From the NCBI RefSeq assembly GCF_001306455.1, contig NZ_LGTQ01000005.1:310001-374000 (forward strand): DNA of 64,000 nt, given 5' to 3'. Origin of the DNA: Jiulongibacter sediminis (GTDB lineage Bacteria; Bacteroidota; Bacteroidia; Cytophagales; Spirosomataceae). The notes under the pieces are model-generated. The model was not told the DNA's origin. It ran no database searches and was given only the letters and a program-made list of their open reading frames with translations. Positions within the stretch are counted from its first letter, which is position 1. Each line of letters opens with the position of its first letter. This document shows, piece after piece, positions 1-9,195 of this stretch. The position numbers and the translations under genes are program-made.

Positions 1-26
1 TTGATCAACGGGTGTAGCTTTGCTTC

Positions 27-713
27 ATGAAAAAACAAGAGCGGTATACTGGTATAGTAGATTACTTCTCAACGCACCTGCCTAATCCTGAGACTGAGCT
101 TCAATACACAAATCCTTATGAGTTGATCGTTGCTGTGGTGCTTTCAGCTCAATGTACCGATAAGAGGGTGAATATGGTTACACCCTATCTTTTTGATGCG
201 TACCCTACAGCAAGTGCTTTGGCATCGGCTACCCCAGATGAAGTTTTTCAGATCATCCGAAGTATTTCTTATCCTAACAATAAGGCAAAGCATTTGGTAG
301 GCCTTGGTAAAATGTTGATTGATGAATTTAACAATGTGGTGCCGGGCGAAATTGATCAGTTGGTGAAACTGCCTGGAGTAGGTCGCAAAACTGCGAATGT
401 TATTGCCTCAGTCATTCACAATTTGCCTACTATGGCAGTTGATACTCATGTTTTCAGGGTTTCTCATCGTCTGGGGCTTGTAAGTCCAAAATCAAAAACG
501 CCATTGGCTGTGGAGAAAGAGTTGGTTAAAAACTTCACAGATGAACAGATCCCAAAGGCCCACCATTGGTTGATTTTGCACGGAAGATATACCTGTCTGG
601 CCCGAAACCCTAAATGCGGAGAGTGCGGAATAACCGATTTTTGCAAATCATTTGAAAAGATTCAGAAACATGGAATTAAAGCAGTTGATGAAAAATTACC
701 CAAAATCGGGTAA
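27..713 (+). CDS. nth: Endonuclease III (DNA glycosylase/AP lyase)
   Basis: Base-excision repair enzyme that removes oxidised pyrimidines and nicks the abasic site. At 228 aa it is of usual family length. Visible motifs are the helix-hairpin-helix LPGVGRKTANVI (around residue 117) with the catalytic Lys, the catalytic Asp in AVDTHVFRVSHRLGL, and a C-terminal 4Fe-4S loop with the spacing C-x6-C-x2-C-x5-C (CLARNPKCGECGITDFC). It starts at an ATG and appears complete. Its 3' end overlaps the MOSC gene, so the two are probably co-transcribed. Confidence 0.96.
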   Translation: MKKQERYTGIVDYFSTHLPNPETELQYTNPYELIVAVVLSAQCTDKRVNMVTPYLFDAYPTASALASATPDEVFQIIRSISYPNNKAKHLVGLGKMLIDEFNNVVPGEIDQLVKLPGVGRKTANVIASVIHNLPTMAVDTHVFRVSHRLGLVSPKSKTPLAVEKELVKNFTDEQIPKAHHWLILHGRYTCLARNPKCGECGITDFCKSFEKIQKHGIKAVDEKLPKIG

Positions 714-1146
714 GGTTGAGTGGATAGGTTTGAGAGAAAAAAACTTTGATGCCCCTAAGGCGGTTAATCGGGCTTCTGTAACACCTGAAAAGGGTCTGGA
801 AGGTGATCATTACAAAGGCAAGAGTCGTAAAAGACAGGTTACTTTAATCCAAAAGGAGCACATTGATGCAGTGAGTTCACTGATGGATAAAGCTATAGAC
901 CCGGCTTTACTCCGTAGAAATGTGGTGGTTTCAGGCCTGAATCTTTTGTCATTGAAGGATACAACCTTTCAGTTAGGTTCTGCCATTCTTAGATTCACAG
1001 GGCTCTGTCACCCTTGCAGCAGGATGGAAAAGAATCTTGGTGAAGGAGGTTATAATGCCATGCGGGGGCATGGAGGAATTACCGCTGAGGTAGTGAAAGA
1101 TGGTGTCTTTGAGATAGGAGACGGTCTTATCATTTCGGATCAATAA
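688..1146 (+). CDS. MOSC domain-containing protein
   Basis: A stand-alone MOSC (molybdenum cofactor sulfurase C-terminal) domain of about 152 aa. The family carries sulfur on a conserved Cys or detoxifies N-hydroxylated bases in other bacteria; the substrate here is unknown. Typical segments are GLEGDHYKG, RKRQVTLIQKEHI, LLRRNVVVSGLNL and the region GLCHPCSRME with the conserved Cys, followed by RGHGGI. The reading frame is open back to a TTG at 652 and an ATG at 670, but the ATG at 688 best matches family length. It overlaps the end of nth by 26 bp in another frame, suggesting translational coupling. Confidence 0.88.
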   Translation: MKNYPKSGKVEWIGLREKNFDAPKAVNRASVTPEKGLEGDHYKGKSRKRQVTLIQKEHIDAVSSLMDKAIDPALLRRNVVVSGLNLLSLKDTTFQLGSAILRFTGLCHPCSRMEKNLGEGGYNAMRGHGGITAEVVKDGVFEIGDGLIISDQ

Positions 1147-1181
1147 AGTTTGTATTATTTTAGTAGAAAATCTTAGAATCT

Positions 1182-1583
1182 ATGAATTACTGGTTAGTCA
1201 AATCTGAGCCTGATGCTTACTCCTGGGATGATTTCGTAAAACTTGGTCGCGATCACTGGGATGGTGTAAGAAACTATGCCGCCAGAAAACACATGATGGC
1301 TATGCAAACTGGCGACCTTGTACTCTTTTATCATTCAGGAGGTGCCAAAGAGGTGGTAGGTATTGCCAAAGTAGTTCAGGAGCATTACCCTGATCCTACT
1401 ACTGACGATGACCGCTGGGTTGTTGTGGATTTAGTTCCAGAGAAAAAGCTTGACAAACCGGTTACTTTACAAGAAATAAAGGCTGATGATCGTTTATCAG
1501 GTATGCCTTTGGTTCGTATTCCTCGACTTTCGGTTCAGCCGGTTGAAAAAGAGGAATTTGATATCATCTTGAAAAAGGGCTGA
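1182..1583 (+). CDS. EVE domain-containing protein
   Basis: A compact 133-aa protein consisting of a single EVE domain, a PUA-related fold thought to bind modified bases in nucleic acid. It begins with the family-typical MNYWLVKSEPDAYSWDD, and later shows WDGVRNYAARKHM, GDLVLFYHSG and the VGIAKV strand. The biological substrate of these small house-keeping EVE proteins is not established. It follows the MOSC gene by 35 bp on the same strand. Confidence 0.9.
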   Translation: MNYWLVKSEPDAYSWDDFVKLGRDHWDGVRNYAARKHMMAMQTGDLVLFYHSGGAKEVVGIAKVVQEHYPDPTTDDDRWVVVDLVPEKKLDKPVTLQEIKADDRLSGMPLVRIPRLSVQPVEKEEFDIILKKG

Positions 1584-1655
1584 TTTAATTTGAAAGAATA
1601 CAAATCACACGAAAAGTCTGAAAAGACTGTCAGTAGGAATAAGATTTAAGAACAC

Positions 1656-3233
1656 ATGAGGAAAATTGTTTTAGCGTTTTTGTTAGCTACTCAAATGCTT
1701 TATGCTCAGCTTGATAAAAATGTTGAAGTAGAAGTTGTAGGTCGGCCATCCTGGCAAATGATGATTCCTATGCAGGAAGAAGGCCTCGTTTTTTTGGTGA
1801 AATCAGACGTCACCAAAGCTATGGTGTTTCGTTTTGACAAAGACCTTAATAAAATCTGGGAGAAAGAAGTTTTTCTTGATGCGGAAGACCCGCCAAAAGC
1901 TTATACCATTGCCGATGATCATATAAGTTTAATGTTCTCAGAGACCAGTGGGATGTACTATCAGGTTTTCGAATTTGACCTTAGCACAGGAGAGGTAGAT
2001 CAGGATGGTTTTGAGTTGAGAGACTTCTTTGTTGATCAGGATTACGTTTTTCTTGGAGACAAGGTGGTAATGGCCGGTTCAAACGAAAAAGGTGCTGCCT
2101 TTTTTATCCATGATTTTAAAAATGATTTAGGTGCTCTTAAAGAGCAAGGCGACATTACAGGGAAGGTGTCTGTCAACTTGTTTGAATATCTGCCAGAGTC
2201 AAATATTATTGAGAGTCTATGGGCCGTGAAAACCACAGGTTATGCCAATGAAAAAAAGAAGAAAGGTGAATTTGTGAAGGATGCTTACATCGTTCATGCC
2301 CTGCTAGACACAGCTGGTAATGTTATCTCAAAAACTAATATCAGGCAATCTGGGGGCAAGTTTCCAATCGATGCCCGCTTAGTCAGGCTGGATGGTGATA
2401 AGAAATTGGTCGTAGGTACCTATCAATCAAATGCCGGCGACAAAGGGATTTATGCATTCGATCTCAATGGTGAACAGCAATTGAAGACATATTCTTTCTC
2501 CTCCGTTTTAAGCGGACGCCAATCATTGTCAGTGGAAGACCTTCAGGCTCTAATGACTTCCTATCAGTTTATGGCTAATCAACCTGTAAAAGGTAATGGA
2601 AGCGTGTTTTTTGGTGGAACCTTCATAAAGGCTCAATTTCAGACTGTTACCGAAAACGATCCTAATTATAGTTACAGCCCATATTCCAGGGGATATAACA
2701 GATATAGCCCTTATTACAGCAACCGTAACTCAAGAACTACAACCCGTCAGGTCTTTCGGGGGTATCATTATCCTTTAGGTTTTGTACTGGAGCTTACAGA
2801 AAATGGAGACTTAATACAGTCTAACCGTATAGATATCAATAATGTCTCTTTTCAGGTAGAGCCGGCATTAGCCTTTAATGAAAGAGGAGCTGTAGCATAC
2901 TGCCTGAAAGGGGATTTGGCTACAAATAATTTTGCCATTGGAAACAAGCCAATGTTGTATAAACTTTCAGAAGATAACCGAACAAATCTTGCACCTTCAT
3001 CGCTTTCGGCTATACCGGCATATAACGGTGTAAAATATTGGTATGATAACTATTTTATCGCTGAAGGTGCTCGCAGCAAAGTGGAAGCAGTTTCAGTAAG
3101 TGATGATTTATTGAAAGAGCAACAAGCAAAGAAAAGAAAAGGGCTTTTTGGAAGAAAAAAGGAAAGTACACCATCCACTAATGCTCAGGTGAGAAAAATC
3201 ATTTATTTAACTAAAGTTGCCAGTGGCGGATGA
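1656..3233 (+). CDS. Exported protein of unknown function, Tyr/Ser/Arg-rich insert
   Basis: A 525-aa protein with an N-terminal signal peptide (MRKIVLAFLLATQMLYAQ, cleavage after AQ). The body has alternating short beta strands with periodic hydrophobic and Asp-rich turns, which suggests a beta-propeller-like exported protein, but I recognise no named family. A low-complexity segment around residues 340-365 is rich in Tyr, Ser, Asn and Arg. The C-terminus has a basic stretch (KKRKGLFGRKKES) before a final hydrophobic strand. There is no lipobox and no clear T9SS tail. Function is not assigned. Confidence 0.8.
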   Translation: MRKIVLAFLLATQMLYAQLDKNVEVEVVGRPSWQMMIPMQEEGLVFLVKSDVTKAMVFRFDKDLNKIWEKEVFLDAEDPPKAYTIADDHISLMFSETSGMYYQVFEFDLSTGEVDQDGFELRDFFVDQDYVFLGDKVVMAGSNEKGAAFFIHDFKNDLGALKEQGDITGKVSVNLFEYLPESNIIESLWAVKTTGYANEKKKKGEFVKDAYIVHALLDTAGNVISKTNIRQSGGKFPIDARLVRLDGDKKLVVGTYQSNAGDKGIYAFDLNGEQQLKTYSFSSVLSGRQSLSVEDLQALMTSYQFMANQPVKGNGSVFFGGTFIKAQFQTVTENDPNYSYSPYSRGYNRYSPYYSNRNSRTTTRQVFRGYHYPLGFVLELTENGDLIQSNRIDINNVSFQVEPALAFNERGAVAYCLKGDLATNNFAIGNKPMLYKLSEDNRTNLAPSSLSAIPAYNGVKYWYDNYFIAEGARSKVEAVSVSDDLLKEQQAKKRKGLFGRKKESTPSTNAQVRKIIYLTKVASGG

Positions 3234-3305
3234 TATGCAAAGCATATTCATAAAAGCTTCTTTTCGGTTCTTTTTTTTCGGAATTTTGTGGCCTAATTCA
3301 ATCAG

Positions 3306-4364
3306 ATGAGGCTGATCTTTTCTATTTCATTCCTTTGGCTTATACTTTTCTCCTGTGCTTCTTATGAGCGGGAGGGAGATTCTGTGCCTTCAAAACTATC
3401 GGATAATTTCAGAGAGGGCCGACTGCAGAAGACTTTGGCTTATCTCAAAGAATTATCTGATGAAGGAGATGCCGAAGCCGGTGATTATTATAAATTGGCC
3501 GAAATTTCCAAAGAATTAGGTGATGCTGAAAGTGGATTAAAATATATAACAAGGGCCCTGCAAATGAAAAGCAGTGATCCGGAATACTTCTTTCTCAAAG
3601 CCGAATTGCTCTCTAAACTTAAAAGGGAAGAAGAAGCCCTACAAGCTGCAGAGGAAGCCTCAGCCATGGAGCATGACACCCCGGAGTTTTACTCGTTTAT
3701 AGCAGGTCTTTATCTCAAAAAAGATAGTTTATTAAAAGCTGAAGAGTACCTTAAAGAAAGTCTATTTATTGCTCCGGAGTGGAGGGAGAGTCTTCTGCTA
3801 AAAGCCCGCTTACTTTTAAAACAACAAAACCCTCTTGCTGCTCAGCAATACTTGAAAAATGCTTTTGAGCTTAATTCGCCATCATCAGAAGGTTATTATT
3901 TGTTGGCCAAAAGCTATTTGGAAATGGAGGGTCGACTAGATTCTGCTTTTGCAATCAACCGAAAAGGACTTGAAATTGACAATAATTATCCTGGCCTGCT
4001 TTATAATCAGGCTAAAATAATGGAGCGTTTGGGGCGGATAGATAGTGCCATTGCCACATACAGAAAAGTGACCTCCCTTGACATTGATGAGCCTGCTTTT
4101 GCTGATTTGGGTGAGCTTTACATAAAGTATGGCAATTTTACCCGGGCAGCTGAATCATTTGAAAAGCAGATTGAGCTTACTCCTGACAAAAAAAATTTTT
4201 ACTTTCGTGCCGGTTTTTGTTTAGAGCGTCTCGGTCAGTATAAACAGGCACAGGAATTGTACCTGAAAGGCAAAACACGTTTTCCGGATGACGTTGAAAT
4301 TCAAACTGCTTACGACAGGGTTTCTTCCGTATTAGAGCGGGTGTATCGAAGCGTTGAGATTTAA
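3306..4364 (+). CDS. TPR-repeat lipoprotein
   Basis: A 352-aa lipoprotein: the signal peptide ends in a lipobox (LILFSCAS, Cys at residue 17). The remainder is a run of tetratricopeptide repeats with typical patterns such as YYKLAEISKELGDAESGL, YLLAKSYLEMEGRLDSAF and FADLGELYIKYGNFTRAAE. TPR lipoproteins are usually scaffolds at the inner or outer membrane; no partner can be named. It lies 15 bp upstream of thrS on the same strand. Confidence 0.85.
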   Translation: MRLIFSISFLWLILFSCASYEREGDSVPSKLSDNFREGRLQKTLAYLKELSDEGDAEAGDYYKLAEISKELGDAESGLKYITRALQMKSSDPEYFFLKAELLSKLKREEEALQAAEEASAMEHDTPEFYSFIAGLYLKKDSLLKAEEYLKESLFIAPEWRESLLLKARLLLKQQNPLAAQQYLKNAFELNSPSSEGYYLLAKSYLEMEGRLDSAFAINRKGLEIDNNYPGLLYNQAKIMERLGRIDSAIATYRKVTSLDIDEPAFADLGELYIKYGNFTRAAESFEKQIELTPDKKNFYFRAGFCLERLGQYKQAQELYLKGKTRFPDDVEIQTAYDRVSSVLERVYRSVEI

Positions 4365-4379
4365 AGAATTAAAAATAAT

Positions 4380-6326
4380 ATGATCAATATTACTCTTCCC
4401 GATGGGAGTGTGAAAGAATTTGAAAAGGGCACTTCAGCTATGGATGTAGCTCTTTCTATCAGTGAGGGTTTGGCCAGAAACGTACTTTCGGCAAAAGTGA
4501 ATGGTACAGTTGTCGATGCCAATCGCCCAATCGAAGAAGATTCAGATCTTCAGTTGCTTACCTGGTCAGATGCTGACGGTAAGTCAACATTCTGGCATTC
4601 GTCTGCTCACTTGATGGCTGAGGCTTTGGAGGCTTTGTATCCCGGTGTTAAATTTTGGGTAGGCCCACCGGTAGAAAATGGTTTCTATTATGATGTAGAT
4701 ACTGGAGATCATACCATATCTCAGGATGATTTTGGAAAAATAGAAGCCAAAATGCTCGAGCTCGCCCGCGAAAAAAACGATTATTTTCGCCAGCCAATGA
4801 GTAAAGCCGAGGCGGTGGCTTACTTTAAGGAGAAGAACGATGAGTACAAACTTGACCTTTTAGAAGGTCTTGAAGATGGCTCAATTACTTTTTATTCTCA
4901 AGGAAACTTTACCGACTTATGTCGCGGGCCACACATTCCTAATACAGGTTTTATTAAGGCGGCTAAAATTACAAATGTAGCCGGAGCATATTTTAAGGGT
5001 GATCAGAGCCAAAAGCAGTTAACGCGTATTTATGGCGTTACTTTCCCCAAACAGAAGGAACTAAAGGAATACCTTGAAATGGTAGAAGAAGCCAAGAAAC
5101 GTGACCATAGAAAGCTGGGTCAGGAGCTTGAGATCTTTGCTTTTTCTGAAAAAGTAGGAAAGGGGTTGCCATTATGGTTGCCTAAAGGTGCCATGCTTAG
5201 AGAGCGTTTGGAGAATTTCCTTAAGAAAGCTCAGTTAAAGGCTGGTTATCTGCCGGTGGTAACACCGCACATTGGAAGTAAAAAGCTTTATGAAACTTCA
5301 GGACACTGGGATAAATATGGTGAAGACTCTTTTCAACCTATAAAGACACCAGAAGAAGATGAGGAGTTTATGTTAAAACCCATGAACTGTCCGCATCACT
5401 GCGAAATCTTTAAAACCAGACCGCGAAGTTATAAAGAGCTTCCCTTACGTTTGGCAGAGTTTGGGACGGTTTACCGTTATGAGCAATCCGGTGAGCTACA
5501 TGGTCTTACACGAGTAAGAGGTTTTACTCAGGATGACGCTCACATTTTCTGTAGAAATGATCAGGTGGAGGATGAGTTCAAGAAGGTGATTGACCTTGTG
5601 CTTTATGTCTTTAAGTCTTTGGGCTTTGAAGATTACAGTGCTCAGATATCATTACGAAGTAAAGAAGACCGTTCTAAATACATTGGGGCAGATGGAGACT
5701 GGGATAAGGCCGAGGCCGCTATTATGAACGCTGCCAAAGAAAAAGGTCTTAGCACCGTTATCGAATATGGCGAAGCTGCTTTTTACGGGCCTAAACTTGA
5801 CTTTATGGTTAAAGATGCTCTTGGAAGAAAGTGGCAGCTTGGAACTATACAGGTTGATTACCAGTTACCAAACAGATTTGAATTAGAATACGTAGGTGCA
5901 GATAATCAAAAGCACAGGCCGGTAATGATTCACAGAGCTCCTTTTGGCTCTATGGAACGTTTTATTGCGATACTGATTGAAAATACCGCCGGGAACTTTC
6001 CGTTATGGTTATCGCCTGATCAAATCGCCATTTTGCCAATATCTGAAAAGTATGAAGATTATGCCAATGAGGTTTATCTTGAATTACAGGATAAAGATAT
6101 CAGAGGCTATGTAGATCATAGAGATGAGAAGATTGGTCGTAAAATAAGGGACGCCGAAGTAAATAAATTGCCGCTGATGTTAATTCTTGGCGAAAAAGAA
6201 AAGGAAGAAGGTAAGGTTTCTGTTCGTAAGAAAGGGGAAGGCGATTTAGGAGCAATGACCATTGCGGAATTTGTGGCCTACGCCGGAAAAGAGATAAATA
6301 AAAATATACCTAAGTTTGGTGAGTAA
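4380..6326 (+). CDS. thrS: Threonyl-tRNA synthetase
   Basis: Charges tRNA(Thr) with threonine. At 648 aa it has the full domain set: N-terminal TGS domain (residues 1-60), editing domain with the [12 protein letters not shown] histidines, class II catalytic core with zinc-binding [10 protein letters not shown], the HIFCR segment and the motif 3 region [19 protein letters not shown], and a C-terminal anticodon-binding domain. infC follows 81 bp downstream as in many bacteria. Confidence 0.98.
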   Translation: MINITLPDGSVKEFEKGTSAMDVALSISEGLARNVLSAKVNGTVVDANRPIEEDSDLQLLTWSDADGKSTFWHSSAHLMAEALEALYPGVKFWVGPPVENGFYYDVDTGDHTISQDDFGKIEAKMLELAREKNDYFRQPMSKAEAVAYFKEKNDEYKLDLLEGLEDGSITFYSQGNFTDLCRGPHIPNTGFIKAAKITNVAGAYFKGDQSQKQLTRIYGVTFPKQKELKEYLEMVEEAKKRDHRKLGQELEIFAFSEKVGKGLPLWLPKGAMLRERLENFLKKAQLKAGYLPVVTPHIGSKKLYETSGHWDKYGEDSFQPIKTPEEDEEFMLKPMNCPHHCEIFKTRPRSYKELPLRLAEFGTVYRYEQSGELHGLTRVRGFTQDDAHIFCRNDQVEDEFKKVIDLVLYVFKSLGFEDYSAQISLRSKEDRSKYIGADGDWDKAEAAIMNAAKEKGLSTVIEYGEAAFYGPKLDFMVKDALGRKWQLGTIQVDYQLPNRFELEYVGADNQKHRPVMIHRAPFGSMERFIAILIENTAGNFPLWLSPDQIAILPISEKYEDYANEVYLELQDKDIRGYVDHRDEKIGRKIRDAEVNKLPLMLILGEKEKEEGKVSVRKKGEGDLGAMTIAEFVAYAGKEINKNIPKFGE

Positions 6327-6407
6327 AGCTGCTTTCGTATACTTTTGATAATTCAAAAGAATTTAGTATTATTTAAGACAAATTTAGAAAAACAATAAAA
6401 ACGCTGA

Positions 6408-6965
6408 ATGGCAAAACACTTTAGAAGAAATTTTAGAAGACCTACAAGAGAAGAAGATAAGCACCGCATTAACGAAAGAATCAGGGTTCCTGAGGTTAGG
6501 CTCGTAGGAGAAAATGTAGAGCAGGGTGTATACTCGATTGACAAAGCTAAGGCTATCGCTGCCGAACAAGGGCTTGACCTGATTGAAATCGTACCTAATT
6601 CAAAACCACCTGTTTGTCGGGTTCTTGATTATTCTAAATTCAAGTACGAGCAAAAGAAGAAGCAAAAAGAGCTTAAGGCCAAGCAGCAAAAGACGGTAAT
6701 CAAAGAAATTAGATTTGGTCCTAATACGGATGATCACGACTTTAATTTCAAGCTGAAGCACGCTGAGAACTTCTTGAAAGAGGGTTCAAAAGTGAAGGCT
6801 TTTGTTCATTTTCATGGCCGTCAGATTGTTTTTAAAGAAAAAGGATACGAGCTTTTGTTTAAGTTTTTAGAAGAACTTGAGGAAATTGGTAAGGCAGAAG
6901 CACCTCCGAAATTGGAAGGAAAGCGTTTGACCGTAATTCTTGCACCAAAGAGTTCCAAGAACTGA
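6408..6965 (+). CDS. infC: Translation initiation factor IF-3
   Basis: Binds the 30S subunit, prevents premature subunit joining and proofreads the start codon. The 185-aa protein shows the N-domain (RINERIRVPEVRLVGENVEQGVYS), the IF3 signature-like region with KPPVCRVLDYSKFKYEQKKK, the linker, and the C-domain (KEIRFGPNTDDHDFNFKLKHA). It uses an ATG here. The genes for L35 and L20 (rpmI, rplT), which usually follow, are not downstream; a terminator follows instead. Confidence 0.97.
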   Translation: MAKHFRRNFRRPTREEDKHRINERIRVPEVRLVGENVEQGVYSIDKAKAIAAEQGLDLIEIVPNSKPPVCRVLDYSKFKYEQKKKQKELKAKQQKTVIKEIRFGPNTDDHDFNFKLKHAENFLKEGSKVKAFVHFHGRQIVFKEKGYELLFKFLEELEEIGKAEAPPKLEGKRLTVILAPKSSKN

Positions 6966-6988
6966 GAAGTTAAAAGAGATAAAAGTAG

Positions 6989-7022
6989 AACCCGAAGTAT
7001 TTTAAAATGCTTCGGGTTTTTT
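6989..7022 (+). terminator. Rho-independent terminator after infC
   Basis: A long stem with 7-bp G/C-containing arms (CCCGAAG and CTTCGGG) extended inward by A/T pairs, followed by six T. It lies 24 bp after the infC stop and ends the thrS-infC unit. Confidence 0.85.
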
Positions 7023-7041
7023 ATGTTCGGTTTGCTTGAAA

Positions 7042-7079
7042 CAAAAAAGAGTCCGGAACTGATTGATTTCAATTCCGGG
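7042..7079 (-). terminator. Terminator after rpoZ
   Basis: Inverted repeat CCGGAA/TTCCGG (7053-7058 and 7073-7078), followed on the minus strand by a T-rich run. It lies 32 bp downstream of the rpoZ stop and faces the infC terminator. Confidence 0.65.
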
Positions 7080-7110
7080 CACATAAATATTTTTGAGCTT
7101 GAAATTTATA

Positions 7111-7434
7111 TTAAATTTCAGCTGATGGAGTTTCCTGAGTTTTATCTCTTACCAAAACCTCATCATTCATAAACTCTTCCAAAGCAACACTTGTAGGCTT
7201 AGGCTGACGCTCATAAAATTTAGAGATTTCAATCTGCTCACGGTTTTCAAAGATTTCCTCAAGATTGTCCACGTTTGACGCAAATTCAGCAAGCTTACTT
7301 GTTAGCTCATCTTTAGTAGAAGTAGCAATCTGCTTAGCTCTTTGAGAAGCAATGAAAACAGATTTATACATATTACCACTTTTGGCCGCCAATTTGTCGG
7401 TATCTCTCGTGATTATTGAAGGATTAACTGCCAT
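7111..7434 (-). CDS. rpoZ: DNA-directed RNA polymerase subunit omega (Bacteroidota type)
   Basis: A 107-aa protein resembling the Rpb6/omega family in its Bacteroidota form. It begins MAVNPSIITRDTDKLAAKSGNMYKS, where the ITRD segment and the conserved basic helix (SVFIASQRAKQI) match omega. The family helps assemble RNA polymerase by holding beta-prime. It lies just upstream of bamD on the same strand? No: bamD (7506-8405, minus) is transcribed first and rpoZ follows it by 71 bp, so the two likely form one unit ending at the terminator near 7060. Confidence 0.85.
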   Translation of the reverse strand: MAVNPSIITRDTDKLAAKSGNMYKSVFIASQRAKQIATSTKDELTSKLAEFASNVDNLEEIFENREQIEISKFYERQPKPTSVALEEFMNDEVLVRDKTQETPSAEI

Positions 7435-7505
7435 GTCTTTGATATTGAATTTAAATTGAGGTGCAAAAATACACTTTTATTGCTAAACTACTGTAGGCCT
7501 GAACT

Positions 7506-8405
7506 TTAATTTTTGCCAATTACCGCCTCTTCCTTCTTCTCCAGACTTTCTTGCCTTAGTTTTTCTATTTCTTCTTCCTGCTCTACAACCTCTTTTAGCT
7601 TTTGCTGTGTATCGTCGTAGATTTTTACCAGTTCCTTAAGATAATTGCTTTCAGGATAGTCATCTACAAACTCTTCGTAAAGCTCAAGCGTTTTGGTATA
7701 TCGCTCATTTTGTTTTCTAAAGAAAGAGTTCTCTGCCAGTTCATATTGAGATTTTACTTGTACATAACCTAGCTCTTCATTATACTTAGAATCAGGAAAA
7801 TCACGCCTGAAGTTATCAATAGTGATTACCGCTGCTTTATAGTTTGCAATAGTAACGCCACTGGTTTTGTAGTACAAAAAGGCCTTTTCATAGGCTTTTC
7901 GCTCAAGTCGCTCTCTTAAATCTTTCAGGTTCTGGGTACAATTATCCGCGTAGTCGCTTCCCGGGTAGGTATTTAAAAAAGTTTGAAGAGCCTCAATAGC
8001 GGTCAGTGTAGTTTCCTGATCCAGATTATAAGCAGGAGCATCTTTAAACATGCTGTAGGCATACATATAGAACGCCTCTTCTGCATAAGGACTATTTGCG
8101 TAGGTGCTGTAAAATGTTTTGAAGTAATATGAGCTAAGCTGGTATTGCTGCTGATAGAAGTTACAGTAAGCATTATAAAACTGTGCCTTTTCAGCAGTGG
8201 AGTCTCCTTTAAGCAATGGTACTATTTCATCAAATAAGAGGTTGGCTCTGAAATAGTCAGCCTCGTTATAATACTTGATAGCAGCCTTGTATTTTGCTTC
8301 GGTAGTTCCGGTCTTCTGAAGTTTTGCGAATTCCTTATTACAAGCCATAAATATGGTGGCTGTTAAAAGAATAAGTGCAGGCTTAATCAGCTTTTTAAAA
8401 TTCAT
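7506..8405 (-). CDS. bamD: Outer membrane protein assembly factor BamD (lipoprotein)
   Basis: A lipoprotein subunit of the BAM complex that inserts beta-barrel proteins. The chosen ATG at 8405 gives a signal peptide with lipobox (TATIFMACNKE); an in-frame ATG at 8444 would add 13 residues in front of it and is less likely. The 299-aa product carries TPR-like repeats typical of BamD, for example KAAIKYYNEADYFRANLLF, YFKTFYSTYANSPYAEEAFYM and ALQTFLNTYPGSDYAD. The C-terminus is a charged coiled coil. Confidence 0.92.
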   Translation of the reverse strand: MNFKKLIKPALILLTATIFMACNKEFAKLQKTGTTEAKYKAAIKYYNEADYFRANLLFDEIVPLLKGDSTAEKAQFYNAYCNFYQQQYQLSSYYFKTFYSTYANSPYAEEAFYMYAYSMFKDAPAYNLDQETTLTAIEALQTFLNTYPGSDYADNCTQNLKDLRERLERKAYEKAFLYYKTSGVTIANYKAAVITIDNFRRDFPDSKYNEELGYVQVKSQYELAENSFFRKQNERYTKTLELYEEFVDDYPESNYLKELVKIYDDTQQKLKEVVEQEEEIEKLRQESLEKKEEAVIGKN

Positions 8406-8496
8406 TCGGCAAAGGTAGTAAAAGCAAGTAAGAGTAAAACGCAATGCTTAAGGTATAATTACTCCGAAGTCAAATTTTAAGGAGAATTAACAAAGC

Positions 8497-9066
8497 CTAG
8501 TTATGACGAACTAAAAGCTTTTTGGTAGCCACTTTTTTACCGTCTACCATAAGCTGGTAGAAATAGATGCCATTATCCCAAGTTCTGGTTTGAACCCTCA
8601 GTTTGGTATCAAACGGATCAAGCTCTTGCTCAGTCAGCGTTCCACCTAAAATATTTAGAAAGGAAACCTTAGCCTTTTGATTTCCTCTGATTCGGTAATC
8701 AAGAGTGGCGTACTCGTTAGCCGGATTAGGGTAGATATTTGATACATTCAACTCATCGCTAACGTAAAGTCTGTCTTCAGCTAGTCGTTCATTTACAAAA
8801 GTTGACTTTGCCTCATTGGCTTTTTCAGGAGTATTTGAAAGCAAAAGATCTCTGTAAAAAGATGTAAGTGCTGAATTTTTGTTAACACTGATTTCTGATG
8901 GCATATCTCTTCTCACAACAAGAGAAGTAACTGGTTTTGTTGTCGCTACTTTAGGAGCGTCCGAATTTTGTCCGATATTTAGTCGAGATTGAGTTTGTGC
9001 GGAAACACCCAGGCTTACAAAGAGTAAGGCCAGAAAGGAAAAAAGAATGTTGGTTTTAGAGTTCAT
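8497..9066 (-). CDS. Secreted protein with type IX secretion sorting domain
   Basis: A 189-aa exported protein (signal peptide ending SLGVSAQ). Its C-terminal 90 residues form a type A sorting domain: SNIYPNPANEYATLDYRI, a middle strand VSFLNILGGTL, then WDNGIYFYQLMVDGKKVATKKLLV. This tail directs export through the T9SS, after which it is cleaved or anchored. The N-terminal part (residues 20-100) has no recognised domain, so the cargo role is unknown. The ATG at 9066 is preferred over one at 9087 because it gives a normal signal peptide. It follows the OstA-like gene by 129 bp. Confidence 0.85.
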   Translation of the reverse strand: MNSKTNILFSFLALLFVSLGVSAQTQSRLNIGQNSDAPKVATTKPVTSLVVRRDMPSEISVNKNSALTSFYRDLLLSNTPEKANEAKSTFVNERLAEDRLYVSDELNVSNIYPNPANEYATLDYRIRGNQKAKVSFLNILGGTLTEQELDPFDTKLRVQTRTWDNGIYFYQLMVDGKKVATKKLLVRHN

Positions 9067-9195
9067 TTTCCTTGGGTAGAGTTTCAATCATTCAGTTTGT
9101 TTTAGTTACTTTTTCAAATATACTCTTAATAGACGTATAAAACCCATAAAAGGTTGATTGATAGAGCGATTTTTTTAAAATTTTAACAATAATTT

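Noticed and set aside
6821-7084. 87-codon minus-strand frame over the end of infC
   Set aside because: It spans the infC coding region and both terminators; shadow of infC.
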